This document shows, in pieces, positions 18,612 to 27,619 of a stretch of DNA of 64,000 nucleotides. Origin of the DNA: Phaeodactylibacter luteus (lineage in GTDB: Bacteria > Bacteroidota > Bacteroidia > Chitinophagales > Saprospiraceae); contig NZ_VOOR01000025.1 in NCBI RefSeq assembly GCF_007993045.1, positions 18,607 through 82,606 of the forward strand. The letters run 5' to 3'. Positions within the stretch are counted from its first letter, which is position 1; the number at the start of each line of letters is the position of its first letter. The notes beneath the pieces were generated by a model. That model worked only from the letters and a program-made list of their open reading frames with translations. It searched no databases and was not told the DNA's origin. The position numbers were made by a program, and so were the translations under genes.

Positions 18612-19748
18612 ATGGCAAACTATTCATCAACAAATATGGAACGGATGTTAAAGCAAACAATTACAGGTGTACTGCTCACGATTGCGCTGGCTGTGCCCTT
18701 GCAGGCACAGTACGAATTCACTACTCAGCACGAGATTGCATGTACCCCAGTCAAGAATCAGCAGCGGACAGGGACATGCTGGAGTTTTTCCACCATCTCT
18801 TTCATTGAGGCCGAACTGCTGCGTATGGGAGCCGAAGAGGCTGACCTTTCGGAAATGTATATGGTCCGGAATATTTATAAGGACAAGGCCCGGAATTACA
18901 TCTTGCGCCAAGGGAAAGCCAATTTTAGCCAGGGGAGCCTCAACCATGATGTGATGCGGGCATTCCGCATGGCAGGAGCTGTGCCCGAGCTGGTTTATTC
19001 CGGCCTATTGGAAGGGGAGCAGGTGCACGACCACAGCGAGATGGAGGCTGCGCTGAAAGGCCTGCTGGACGGGGTGCTGAGCACCGAGCGCCCAAGCCCC
19101 AAATGGCCAGCAGCGGTTGATGCCGTCATGGATGTTTATTTGGGGGCAGCCCCACAGGAGTTTGAAGTGGGAGGCCAGGCGTACACGCCTCAGTCTTATG
19201 CTGCTTCTCTGCCGGTCAGCCCAGATGATTATGTAAGCTTCTCTTCTTTTTCCCATCATCCGTTTTACAGCACGTTCATAGTTGAAGTGCCGGATAACTA
19301 TTCAAACGGCAGCTACTACAATTTGCCCCTAGACGAGCTGCAGGCTTTGGTGGATCATGCGCTGAGCAGTGGCTATACCGTAGCTTGGGATGGAGATGTG
19401 AGCGAGAAAGGCTTTAGTGCAGGGCATGGCCTGGCCATCCTCCCGGCCAATGAGCGGGCGGAAGGGCTGTTCGATGCCCCACAGAAGGAAGTAAAGGTGA
19501 CACAGGCCAACCGTCAGGCTGCATTTGAGTCTTTTGCTACCACGGATGACCACCTCATGCACCTCACAGGTATTGCCAAGGACCAAAAAGGCACCACGTA
19601 TTACCTCACCAAAAACTCTTGGGGCGAGATCAGCGAGTACCGAGGTTTTCTTTATATGTCGGCCCCTTATTTCCGCATGAAAACGGTAGGTCTCATGGTG
19701 CACAAGGATGCGGTGCCGAAGGAGCTCAGGGAGAAGCTGGGCTGGTAA
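18612..19748 (+). CDS. Secreted C1-family cysteine peptidase (bleomycin hydrolase/PepC-like)
   Basis: 378 residues. The papain-like catalytic set is visible: Gln50 and Cys56 in KNQQRTGTCWSFS, His314 in DDHLMHLTG and Asn335 in KNSWGE. The spacing and the SLNHDVM and SWGE surroundings fit the C1B (bleomycin hydrolase/aminopeptidase C) branch. A signal peptide (MLKQTITGVLLTIALAVPLQAQ) begins at Met12 (18645), so the true start may be 18636 or 18645 and not 18612. Export is unusual for classical cytosolic PepC but common in Bacteroidota. The gene begins 2 nt after the stop of the CHU_C protein, which suggests co-transcription. The region up to 20226 has no gene; it holds element copies and a terminator. 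Confidence 0.88.
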   Translation: MANYSSTNMERMLKQTITGVLLTIALAVPLQAQYEFTTQHEIACTPVKNQQRTGTCWSFSTISFIEAELLRMGAEEADLSEMYMVRNIYKDKARNYILRQGKANFSQGSLNHDVMRAFRMAGAVPELVYSGLLEGEQVHDHSEMEAALKGLLDGVLSTERPSPKWPAAVDAVMDVYLGAAPQEFEVGGQAYTPQSYAASLPVSPDDYVSFSSFSHHPFYSTFIVEVPDNYSNGSYYNLPLDELQALVDHALSSGYTVAWDGDVSEKGFSAGHGLAILPANERAEGLFDAPQKEVKVTQANRQAAFESFATTDDHLMHLTGIAKDQKGTTYYLTKNSWGEISEYRGFLYMSAPYFRMKTVGLMVHKDAVPKELREKLGW

Positions 19749-19849
19749 AGTTGATGCCCCCGGCGGCAATTTACAAGATACTTGCTGGGGGGCTCTGCCT
19801 GTATGGTGGCAGTTTTTGCCGCAAGGATGGGCCTGCCTAGCCTGCTTCG

Positions 19850-20087
19850 CGGGAGGGGGCCTGCCCCTGCCTTGAGGGCAGGTGCCGCTATGCTACGGGG
19901 CTCGCTATCCGCTCGGCCCTGTCGGGCTTGCCACCCCTTCGCAGCGCTAGGCCAATGCCTGGCTAGAGCCCGAAAAGCTGAGAGCGTGTTGGGATTTTGG
20001 CCTTCTAGTCGGGAAATTGCAGTTTGCAGACCGATTACTAAAGTCCCAACACGCTCCTAAACGCTTGCGATATTTGAGTTCACACCC
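19850..20087 (-). mobile_element. M1 element copy B, truncated and split by M2
   Basis: Reverse-oriented M1: the core (GCTCGCTATCCGCTCGGCCC ... CAGCGCTAGGCCAATGCC) and one end (ACGCTTGCGATATTTGAGTTCACACCC, to 20087) are present, while the opposite end before ~19850 has lost its inverted tip. The copy is cut in two by an M2 element at 19982-20056. No target duplication is visible. Confidence 0.7.
19982..20056. mobile_element. M2 element copy 2, 75 bp, nested inside M1
   Basis: Bounded by GAGCGTGTTGGGATTTT and the inverse AAAGTCCCAACACGCTC, an almost perfect 17-bp inverted pair (one mismatch). It sits in the arm of M1 where other copies read AAAAGCATAAACGCC without interruption. Shorter than copy 1 (159 bp), so copies share tips but differ inside. 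Non-coding. Confidence 0.65.
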
Positions 20088-20166
20088 GGCTGTTAAGAGT
20101 TGGTCGGCCAGCTGAAAAGGGCTTGCAGCGCAAGGCTCAGATAGGCTATAATTCGCAAAGGGAAAA

Positions 20167-20202
20167 CAAAAGCCGCTCCCCAACAAAGGGGAGCGGCTTT
20201 TG
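20167..20202 (-). terminator. Rho-independent terminator after the 20227-24753 gene
   Basis: Perfect 15-bp stem CAAAAGCCGCTCCCC / GGGGAGCGGCTTTTG with a 6-nt loop (AACAAA). On the minus strand it is followed by a T-run (TTTTCCC). It lies 25 bp beyond the stop of the CHU_C gene. Confidence 0.85.
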
Positions 20203-20226
20203 ATCTGCTGTTTCCAAAAGCAGGCG

Positions 20227-23200
20227 CTATCTCGCCAAAGTCACATCTCCTTGGAAAGGATCAAGCTCGAACCCATTAGGGCGGGCAACGCGGATGCGGT
20301 AGTAATAGACCTCAGATGGCTGCGGCTTATCGTTGAACTGGCCGTCCCAGCCGGTTTCTGGAGTGTCGTTATCGTAAACCAGCTGCCCCCAGCGGTTGTA
20401 CACCTTGAACTCCAAGACCTGGATCTGATCTGCATTGGCCTCTGCCAAGAAGTTGAAGAAGTCGTTCTGCATATCCCCATTAGGCGTAAAGGCATTGGGC
20501 ACATTGACATTGATCTCATCCACATCAATTTCCAGCTGTACGATATAAACGCAACCCTCGGGCGTAGTCACCTGCAGCATAAAGGTTTGAGTGCCAGCCT
20601 CAAGCAACTGGTAGCTGATCTGTTCCAGCCCTAAGCCGCTTCCGATGACCAGGTTGGAATCAGCCGTTACAGCCATCCAAGTGAAGGTGAGCTCCTCCGG
20701 GTTGAAATCCGACTCATAAATTGCAGTCAGGACGACTTCGTCCCCTTCGAAGAAAGTAGCACCGATGGAATCTTGGGAAATGTCGATGCCATCGAGCTGG
20801 AAGACAGGCTCCACCGCTATCTGTAACGAATCCGTGATGGTGGTGCAGCCGCCGCCGCTCACGTAGGTGAGGGTATAGGTCGTAGTATCTGTCGGGCTGA
20901 CGGTAACGGGGGCGCCCTCGTAAGTCGTTCCATCGCTGCCGCTCCAGAAGAATTCATCTTCCGGGCTGCCGCCAAACACCTCGACATTGAGGTTAGTGGA
21001 CTCGCCAAAGCAGAGGTCGAACTCGTCCGGGAAAAGGTCGAGCATGACCTCGCCGATCACATTGATGGTAATGCTGTCTTGAACAGGGGTACAGGAGCCA
21101 TTGTCAGCTATCACATAGTAGGTAGTCGTTTCAGCAGGTGTTACCACCGGCTGCGGATCGGTGGAGGTGTAAGCTGGGTCAGAGGCGGTCCAAGTGTAAG
21201 TGCTGTTGCCATCAGAAGCGGTGTTCAGCTCGACGCTTTCGCCCAGGCAAATGATGCTGATGGTGTTCAGCTGCAGCACAGGATCGGGGATGACATTCAC
21301 GTTGGCAATGGCATTGAAGTCGCAGCCTTCCTGTTCTATCAAGACCTCATACCGGCCGCTTGCAGGGGAAGCAGTAGGCGCAAAGCAATCGTTGCAGCTC
21401 AGGTTGCTGCCCGTCCATTCAAAAGACTCGTACTCTCCGGTGATCTCCAGCTGAAAACTGACGGCTTGCCCCACACAGACCAGGGTATCCGCAGGGGTTA
21501 TGCTGGCCACAGGAGGTTCCTGTACCAACAAGAGGATGGAAGCGGTATCTGTACAGCCCCGGTTGGTCGTGATGCGCACATACTCGAAGGTGTCGATCAC
21601 GGTGAGCACCAAGTTCCAAAGGCTGTCCGGGGTCTCTTGCCCCGGGCCGGCTTGCCACTCAGCGCTGAGGTCGGGGAAGAAGGACGGCTCGTAAGTGTTA
21701 GAGCGCAGGGTGACAATCTCCCCTGCGCAGTATTTGTCCTTCGCGGGGTCAGCGATAATTTCGCTATCCGGTATAGAATCTACGCGGATATAGATGGAGT
21801 CGAAAACTTGACAGTCGCCTGCGTTGAATGAGCCAAAGTACCAGCCGGAGACCTCAGGGCTGGCAGAGACTGTCAGGCCGGTAGTATCGCTTAGGGTCCC
21901 GTTGTTGGGGCTCCAGGTAATATCAGTTGCCGCACCATTCAAAATATCTGCTTGTAGGTTGACCACATCGCCCAAGCAGATCTCCACGCTGTCTCTGGCC
22001 GGTGCGACAATATCAATATCAGCCGGTACGACAGTCACCGTTACTTCGCCGATTTGGGAGCAGGCACCGTTGCCGCTTTCCGCAAATAGCTGGTAGGTAG
22101 TGGTGACATCCGGGGTGGCCGTGGCGTGTGCGATCGAAGCATCATCCAAGCCTGTGGCCGGAGTCCACTCAAAGGTCGTTGTCGTTAGCTGTGGGTCGAT
22201 GAAGCTAGCCAGCTGTACGCTATAATTTTGGCAGATGATGGTATCCGCTGCCACGTCAGGGAAGTCGAAGGGGGATACGTCAATGTTGACCGTGTCCTGC
22301 ACTACGCAGCCCGCGACGTCTACCGAGACGATATAGTCCGTGCTGACTTCCGGTGTAGCGATAGGGTTGGGGGCGTTGGGGTCGTTCAGCCCGATGGCAG
22401 GCGCCCACTGTAGGTTTTGGTCGCCGACGTTGTTGGTCGACGAAAGCTGTACCTGATCGCCCTGGCAAATGAAGACAGTATCAACGGGTGTTGCGGCAAT
22501 GTTGGGGTCTACCAATTGGAGGAAGATGGAGTCATTGGCGACACAAGGGCCTACGATGCCTTCTACGTACACCCACTGCGACATTTGCGGAGAAGCAGAA
22601 GGGGAGGCGCCTGTCGGCTCATCGAATACGCTTACCGGAGACCAGAAGTAGGAGCTTGCTCCATTGACGGACAGCACAAGCGAACTGTCTGCACAGACGA
22701 GCGCGGTATCCTGCGGTATATCGATATTTACGGAGATTTCATCACGGATTTCCACAACCAGGGTGGTATAGACGACTTCGCCGCACCCAAAGTCATTGCT
22801 CAGCACGATGATGAGGGTCTCTGTTTCCTCCATTTCCATATCCGTGAGGGTCGTCAACGGGAATGAGATTTCGGACTGCCCGGGCTCGAAAAGGACTTCG
22901 TCGGGGATATCCAGGATGTAGTCTTCTCCATTGTCGGCAGTACCGCTGATGGTCACTTTAAAGGTCGTACTGTCTTCTACGGGCTGGTTCAGGGAGATGA
23001 CGACAAAGTCTTCTTGGTCTGTGCAGTTTTCTACAAGGTAGTCAATCCCAGAAGAGAACTGAACGCCCAGGTTAGGAGTGCCCCCTTTGAGTTCAGAGAC
23101 AAACACGCCGGAGTCGTAGGAGGAATCGCCCCGGTCGGCAATAGCCAGCTTCAGGTGGTAGGTATTGCAAGGCTGTACGGGGGTAGAGGCCGTCAGGCTC

Positions 23201-24753
23201 TTTTTGACTCCTAGGAAATCAGAGGTCAGGCCATCGTACTGTAGGCTGAGCCCATCGGTGTTGTTGCGGTAGAACTCCCAGTTTTCCAGGTTGTTCACGC
23301 TGTTGATCTGTACGGGCGTCTGAATGCCGTTCGGCAGCACTGCGATATTTTGTTGGTTGTTCATGTTGGGGTCTCCTACAATGCCTGGGCCGGAGACCAG
23401 GAAGGCAAAGATATCGTTGAAGCCATCGCCTACGAATTCCGGGTACTCTTCCGAGCCAAAAACGTACTCAAAGGAGAGCTCATCGGTCGTGACAAAAACG
23501 TCGAGTTCTACCACGCAGGCATTTTCCGAAAGGGTAGCGTCGCCAAAGACACCGGATAGGTAATCCAGGTCGTCATCTCCAGGGGCTTGGTTGTTGGAAT
23601 TGAAATTGCCGCCGCCCCCGTCGTTGTTAGGCCCGATGGCCCAGCTCGTCGTTCCGGTAGTGAGGAGGAGCCCCCGCTCCAGCCCAAGGTCGGTATTATC
23701 CCCGGCTTCAAAGGTGCCGTAAGAGACATCCGGGCAGTTGATGTCTGTGATGGTCGCGGTAACACTTGGGGTAGAGACAAACTCCACGATATCCTCTTCG
23801 GTAGCGTTATCGTTGATGACGACAGGCGTGTAGGGGTCACATTCTTGGCTGCACTGCCAAGACCCCTGAAAGCCTTCGAAAGAAGTTTGTGCATCAGAGG
23901 TAAAAACGACGGTCAGGCAACCGCTTGAGGCGCGCACCTCGTAGCAGACGGCCCCTCCGCCTTCGTCGGTTACAAAGTCGCTGCCGCCTATATCAGCGAT
24001 GAATACCCCCTGATCAGCGCTCGGCCCGTCATAAAAAGTAAGGACATCGGTAGGGATGAAGCCGCCCTGCTCAATATTGTAATAATCGAGGGTGAAGATG
24101 ATACATTCATTGGGCTGGTCTGGGCAGATGTTGAACTCGAAGTTCTCGTTGTTGCCATAGTCCCCGTCTGGCCCGCCGCTGTCAAAAAGGATGCCGGTAC
24201 AAGCCGTAGAGCCCCCCTCGTCGATATTGCTGGCCGGCTCCATTTCGTCTACACAAACCTGGAAAGTGCCCCAGTTGGGTGTTGCGGTAGCGCTATAGTC
24301 AGAAATACGTAGGTAGTAAGTTACGTTCGGCGTTAAGCCCATGATGTCTAGCTCCACAAAATCGCTCCCTTCTTCTGCGCTCTCACAGTCCAGTTCTGCC
24401 AAGTTGTCAAAGGCGCACAGGCCCCGGTAGATGGCTACCTGTGGGTTGGTCATGCCCGCTGCGCCCATGCCATCAGCCAGGCCGGTCACGGTTATGGTGT
24501 AGTCAAAGATGGTATCAGAGGTCGTAAAAGCAAACCACACATCATTGCCGACAATGCCCCCATTGAAGCAATCCGGGATGTTGCCAAAGCCGATGTCGCT
24601 TGGTGTTGCGCCCACATTCGTGAAAAATGTAGTGTCTGGGCAGGCTGGCGCTACGCCTAAATCGATTACACCTGCACAGTCGTCATTTACAGGTTGGGCG
24701 AGCAAGGCAAATGGGAGTACGAAAAATGCCAGGAAAGCGTACTTCTTCATCAT
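20227..24753 (-). CDS. Giant secreted protein with CUB-like, choice-of-anchor L, Ig-like repeats and CHU_C domain
   Basis: 1508 residues. Signal peptide MKKYAFLAFFVLPFALLAQ (start at 24753 or the next Met, 24750). Residues ~22-170 form a galactose-binding/pre-peptidase-like domain (NDDCAGVIDL ... YYLRISDYSA). Residues ~180-300 are CUB-like (CIIFTLDYYNIE, DVLTFYDGPS, LTVVFTSDAQ). Residues ~310-570 match a choice-of-anchor L domain (DVFVTTDELSFEYVFGSEEY, FAFLVSGPG). After a Calx-beta-like region, about seven Ig-like repeats follow, each starting with a D-x-CxG/D motif. The CHU_C domain ends the protein (VPNAFTPNGDMQNDFFNF, VYNRWGQLVY, GWDGQFND, GDVTLAR). A T9SS-exported adhesin or gliding-linked surface protein is likely. 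It is acidic and threonine-rich. Confidence 0.9.
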   Translation of the reverse strand: MMKKYAFLAFFVLPFALLAQPVNDDCAGVIDLGVAPACPDTTFFTNVGATPSDIGFGNIPDCFNGGIVGNDVWFAFTTSDTIFDYTITVTGLADGMGAAGMTNPQVAIYRGLCAFDNLAELDCESAEEGSDFVELDIMGLTPNVTYYLRISDYSATATPNWGTFQVCVDEMEPASNIDEGGSTACTGILFDSGGPDGDYGNNENFEFNICPDQPNECIIFTLDYYNIEQGGFIPTDVLTFYDGPSADQGVFIADIGGSDFVTDEGGGAVCYEVRASSGCLTVVFTSDAQTSFEGFQGSWQCSQECDPYTPVVINDNATEEDIVEFVSTPSVTATITDINCPDVSYGTFEAGDNTDLGLERGLLLTTGTTSWAIGPNNDGGGGNFNSNNQAPGDDDLDYLSGVFGDATLSENACVVELDVFVTTDELSFEYVFGSEEYPEFVGDGFNDIFAFLVSGPGIVGDPNMNNQQNIAVLPNGIQTPVQINSVNNLENWEFYRNNTDGLSLQYDGLTSDFLGVKKSLTASTPVQPCNTYHLKLAIADRGDSSYDSGVFVSELKGGTPNLGVQFSSGIDYLVENCTDQEDFVVISLNQPVEDSTTFKVTISGTADNGEDYILDIPDEVLFEPGQSEISFPLTTLTDMEMEETETLIIVLSNDFGCGEVVYTTLVVEIRDEISVNIDIPQDTALVCADSSLVLSVNGASSYFWSPVSVFDEPTGASPSASPQMSQWVYVEGIVGPCVANDSIFLQLVDPNIAATPVDTVFICQGDQVQLSSTNNVGDQNLQWAPAIGLNDPNAPNPIATPEVSTDYIVSVDVAGCVVQDTVNIDVSPFDFPDVAADTIICQNYSVQLASFIDPQLTTTTFEWTPATGLDDASIAHATATPDVTTTYQLFAESGNGACSQIGEVTVTVVPADIDIVAPARDSVEICLGDVVNLQADILNGAATDITWSPNNGTLSDTTGLTVSASPEVSGWYFGSFNAGDCQVFDSIYIRVDSIPDSEIIADPAKDKYCAGEIVTLRSNTYEPSFFPDLSAEWQAGPGQETPDSLWNLVLTVIDTFEYVRITTNRGCTDTASILLLVQEPPVASITPADTLVCVGQAVSFQLEITGEYESFEWTGSNLSCNDCFAPTASPASGRYEVLIEQEGCDFNAIANVNVIPDPVLQLNTISIICLGESVELNTASDGNSTYTWTASDPAYTSTDPQPVVTPAETTTYYVIADNGSCTPVQDSITINVIGEVMLDLFPDEFDLCFGESTNLNVEVFGGSPEDEFFWSGSDGTTYEGAPVTVSPTDTTTYTLTYVSGGGCTTITDSLQIAVEPVFQLDGIDISQDSIGATFFEGDEVVLTAIYESDFNPEELTFTWMAVTADSNLVIGSGLGLEQISYQLLEAGTQTFMLQVTTPEGCVYIVQLEIDVDEINVNVPNAFTPNGDMQNDFFNFLAEANADQIQVLEFKVYNRWGQLVYDNDTPETGWDGQFNDKPQPSEVYYYRIRVARPNGFELDPFQGDVTLAR

Positions 24754-24959
24754 AAGTCTAGTGTGATGTGCGTGTTGCGAAAGTATATGTACTGAAAGGG
24801 AGCTGTAATGCTGGCACAGCCGGGCATTGCGAGCCCTTTTGCCTACAGCGTGTAGTTTTTATTTTCAGCAACTAAAGTAGGGAATACGAGCGTAATTGCG
24901 GCAGGTTGATGTTATTTTGTTCCGTATTTGACGCATACTGCCCATTTTTTTTAGGCTAG

Positions 24960-25120
24960 TGCCTTAAGTCATAAATCTCTGATACTTAAGCTGGAGTTAT
25001 TTTCCGGCTAATCAAGGCGAAGGTTCGCGACTTTAGCCCGAGCTAAAGGAGCGGTTCTTTAACGAAGAGTAGGCGGAAAAGAACGAAACTTGGGGTGTCA
25101 AGGATTCATGGCTTGAGGCA
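24960..25120. mobile_element. M3 element copy 1 (161 bp)
   Basis: Starts TGCCTTAAGTCATAAATC and ends GATTCATGGCTTGAGGCA (inverted, few mismatches). It is flanked by CTAG (24956-24959) and CTAA (25121-25124), a 4-bp CTAR-type duplication. The interior is a long palindrome: GTTATTTTCCGGCTAA pairs with a later CGGAAAA-AAC segment, and the centre is the hairpin CTTTAGC-CCGA-GCTAAAG. Non-coding. The rest of the 24754-24959 gap shows nothing recognisable beyond the likely promoter of the gene at 24753. Confidence 0.8.
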
Positions 25121-25528
25121 CTAATCCTCCGAGCAGTTGGCCAAGGCTTTTTTGACCTCACCGTATGTCATGTAGCCATAGTCGTTCCCCCAAGAGTGGT
25201 TGATGTAGTTGATGACGTTGGTGATCTCAAAGTCCGACAGCGCGCCAATCCCCTCCATCGGGTTGTTGTAAGTGGTGCCATTGACGACTACTTCGCCCTC
25301 CATGCCGTAGCGGATAATACAAGCCAGGGCCTCCTGGTGCTGGGCAACATAGTCGGCACCTGCCAGGGGCGGGATGTTGCCGGCCAGCCCGCTGCCATCG
25401 TCCATATGGCAGCTGGCGCAAAAGTTCTGGTAAAGGATGCGCCCCTGCTTGTAGGGGTCGTCCCTGCAGCTGGCCAGGATGAATAGTGTGCCGAAACTAA
25501 TGCTGAGCAGTAGCGTCTTCCATTTCAT
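25121..25528 (-). CDS. Mono-heme cytochrome c lipoprotein
   Basis: 135 residues. The N-terminus is a lipoprotein signal (FILASC, Cys21). A single heme-binding motif CASCH lies at Cys37, Cys40 and His41, in the N-terminal part of a cytochrome c fold. The likely distal Met is in NNPMEGIGALSD, as in class I cytochromes. It overlaps the sco gene by 32 bp and is probably translated from the same mRNA. It likely carries electrons in the periplasm near a terminal oxidase or nitrous oxide/copper enzyme. Its TAG stop is made from the target-site duplication (CTA) of element M3, so the last residues may be changed from the ancestral end. Confidence 0.9.
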   Translation of the reverse strand: MKWKTLLLSISFGTLFILASCRDDPYKQGRILYQNFCASCHMDDGSGLAGNIPPLAGADYVAQHQEALACIIRYGMEGEVVVNGTTYNNPMEGIGALSDFEITNVINYINHSWGNDYGYMTYGEVKKALANCSED

Positions 25529-26126
25529 GAAGCAAGGTTTCTATGTCTTTGATAAATTGCCCGACCTCTTCGGGGGAAGTGCCGTTGCAGTAACTCCTGA
25601 TGTAGCCCTTTGGCCCCACGAGCGTGAAACGGCCGCTGTGGTCAAACCCATCGGGCAGGTTTTGGTCTTCTACCACAAGATTGTAGTAGTCATCAGCCAT
25701 ATCGTAAAGGCTGTCTTTGTCCCCGGTCACGAAATGCCACTTCCCGGGGATAGCCCCCAGGTTTTCTGCATAAGTTTTGAGGCGGGGCACGGTATCCCGC
25801 CCAGGGTCTATGGTGTGTGAGAGGAGGAGCAGCCGGCTGTCGCCACTGAAATGGCGCTGTATCCGCAGCATCTGTTGTGCCATGACCGGGCAGATGGTCG
25901 GGCAGGAGGTGAAAAAGAAGTCCGCCACATAAGCCTTGCCCGCAAAGGTAGCGCGGCTGACCGGCATGCTGTCCTGATTGACAAAGCTGAAATCCGGTAC
26001 AGGGAGGAAGCTCCCCCTGTCATCCTTAGGGCTGAGTATGGGCAGCTCCGCCTGTTGTTGGCAGGCAGTTGAAAAAAGGAGCAGCAGGCTTAGGGCTAAA
26101 CCCAGTTTTGAAAAAGGGCGCATCAT
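25497..26126 (-). CDS. SCO1/SenC family copper chaperone
   Basis: 209 residues. Lipoprotein signal (FSTAC, Cys22). The thioredoxin-like Sco fold shows the copper ligands Cys75 and Cys79 in TSCPTICP and His163 in GFDHSGRF. Sco proteins load or reduce the CuA site of cytochrome c oxidase at the membrane. It starts 10 bp after chaN and overlaps the cytochrome c gene, which forms a tight three-gene unit with metal/heme themes. Confidence 0.95.
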   Translation of the reverse strand: MMRPFSKLGLALSLLLLFSTACQQQAELPILSPKDDRGSFLPVPDFSFVNQDSMPVSRATFAGKAYVADFFFTSCPTICPVMAQQMLRIQRHFSGDSRLLLLSHTIDPGRDTVPRLKTYAENLGAIPGKWHFVTGDKDSLYDMADDYYNLVVEDQNLPDGFDHSGRFTLVGPKGYIRSYCNGTSPEEVGQFIKDIETLLHEMEDATAQH

Positions 26127-26136
26127 GGATTAATGG

Positions 26137-27003
26137 TTAATACGTTTTGGTCATGCTAGAGGGCACAAGCAGGTAGAAGTCGGCTTTCCCTTGCTCTCCT
26201 TCTGGGATGGCAGACAAGTCGTCCGTCTCTAGTGTAGTGATGGTCAATACCTTTGCTTTAGGGGCATAGGCTTCCTTAAGGTACCAGACAATGCCCTCGT
26301 AATGGTCGGAATGGTAGCTCCCGTTGAAGTGGAGGAAGACGCCTTTTTCGGGCAGGTGCTGACTGATGAAATACGCCATGGTCGCATCTTTTATCGCCTG
26401 GGCTTTGGGGAAGTTTGCCGATCCGCTGCCGTGGCCGCCCATCATTTCCACCATCTTGACGTACCCGGGCAGGTTGGGGTCGTAGGGCACAGGGGAAGGG
26501 GCGATATACTGCTGTGCTTCCGGGGCCAAGCCCTCAAGGGCTTCAAACCCGCCTTTGAACACCAGGCTGGCATACCGGCGCGGGATGTTGGTCGCGATAA
26601 AAGGGAGCTGTTTTTCCAGCGCAAAATCTACCAGCGGCTTGTAATCCGTTTTGTAGTTGTTCCATACCCTTGCCTCGTCTTCAAAGGTTTTGGCAGGGAT
26701 GGTCCCATTGAGGTACTCGGTGAGCAGCAGCTGATTGTCCGATTCGAACATTTCTGCACCAAGGACAAGGCTCCCTTTGGCCTCCTCGTGCAGGGCTTTC
26801 GTGAGCTCATACTGCATCCAATGGGCGATCGGGTTGTTGTGCAGCTCGCCAAAGAAAACCACATCTGATTTTTTGCTTTTCTTGACGATGTCGGCAAAAG
26901 TAGCCGCTCCGCCCTCGGCATTGAGCAGCTGATAAGCTTTGAGGTCTTGAGCATTGGCATGAACGCTCAGCAATAGGCTAATACAGAAAAGTAAGGTGCG
27001 CAT
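26137..27003 (-). CDS. ChaN-family heme/iron-regulated protein
   Basis: 288 residues with signal peptide MRTLLFCISLLLSVHANAQ. The ChaN (DUF399) signatures are present: VVFFGELHNNPIAHWMQYEL near residue 49, LGAEMFESDNQ near residue 82, ATNIPRRYASLV near residue 139 and FLHFNGSYHSDHYEGIVWYL near residue 225. ChaN proteins bind heme in the periplasm or at the outer membrane and are linked to iron uptake. It is the first gene of the chaN-sco-cytochrome c operon. Confidence 0.9.
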   Translation of the reverse strand: MRTLLFCISLLLSVHANAQDLKAYQLLNAEGGAATFADIVKKSKKSDVVFFGELHNNPIAHWMQYELTKALHEEAKGSLVLGAEMFESDNQLLLTEYLNGTIPAKTFEDEARVWNNYKTDYKPLVDFALEKQLPFIATNIPRRYASLVFKGGFEALEGLAPEAQQYIAPSPVPYDPNLPGYVKMVEMMGGHGSGSANFPKAQAIKDATMAYFISQHLPEKGVFLHFNGSYHSDHYEGIVWYLKEAYAPKAKVLTITTLETDDLSAIPEGEQGKADFYLLVPSSMTKTY

Positions 27004-27045
27004 AGTGGGAGTTTGACAGGATGAAAAAGAGTGCCGAAGATAGGT

Positions 27046-27453
27046 TTAATCCGGGAATTGGACTTTCCCGCGCAGGGCTTTCTTGTCTGAACGCCGCTTC
27101 TTGTTCTGCAGCCGCTTGCGGTTGTCGGCCCGCAGGGGGGAAGGGCCTTTTCTTGGTTTTGGCGGCTGCAAGGCCTTTTCCAAGAGCCGGAAAAACTTGC
27201 GCGTGGCGGCTTTCCGGTTGAGGAGCTGAGACCGGCTGTTGCTGCTGTCCACCTGCAAAATGCCATCGCTGTTGATGCGGTTGGCCAGGGCTTTGGCCGC
27301 CCGACGCTTCTCCACCGGGCTCAGCCCCGCCGACGCCTGAACGTCGAACAACAGCTCAACGCGGGTTTCTGTCTTGTTGACATGCTGCCCGCCGCTGCCA
27401 GAGCTGCGCGAAGTCCGGTAATTGAGTTCTCGGTTTACGATTTCCTTTTGCAT
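27046..27453 (-). CDS. arfB: Ribosome-rescue peptidyl-tRNA hydrolase ArfB
   Basis: 135 residues. The catalytic GGQ motif (Gly21-Gly22-Gln23 in SGSGGQHVNKTETRV) is the class I release-factor core, without the codon-recognition domains. The C-terminus is long and strongly basic (KPRKGP...RKRLQNKKRRSDKKALRG), which in this family enters the empty mRNA channel of stalled ribosomes. It releases peptides from ribosomes stuck on mRNA without a stop codon. It is 42 bp upstream of chaN on the same strand. Confidence 0.95.
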   Translation of the reverse strand: MQKEIVNRELNYRTSRSSGSGGQHVNKTETRVELLFDVQASAGLSPVEKRRAAKALANRINSDGILQVDSSNSRSQLLNRKAATRKFFRLLEKALQPPKPRKGPSPLRADNRKRLQNKKRRSDKKALRGKVQFPD

Positions 27454-27619
27454 AAAAACAGTGGTTTCTTTTCTACAGTCCTGCTTTGTGAACGGCCAGG
27501 AGCACTTTATAGTTCAGGCTGCGCAAGCAGGCCGATTTTCCCTTCTGCCACAAACTAAATAGGGTATCCTGTGTTTTGCTTCCACACCATTTCAATCAAG
27601 ATTTAAGCCTCAACTCGAT

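Noticed and set aside
19800..19970. Small ORFs in M1 copies giving similar peptides (AAMLRGSLSARPCRA type)
   Set aside because: They come from the repeated non-coding core, appear in several frames and lack start or domain support.
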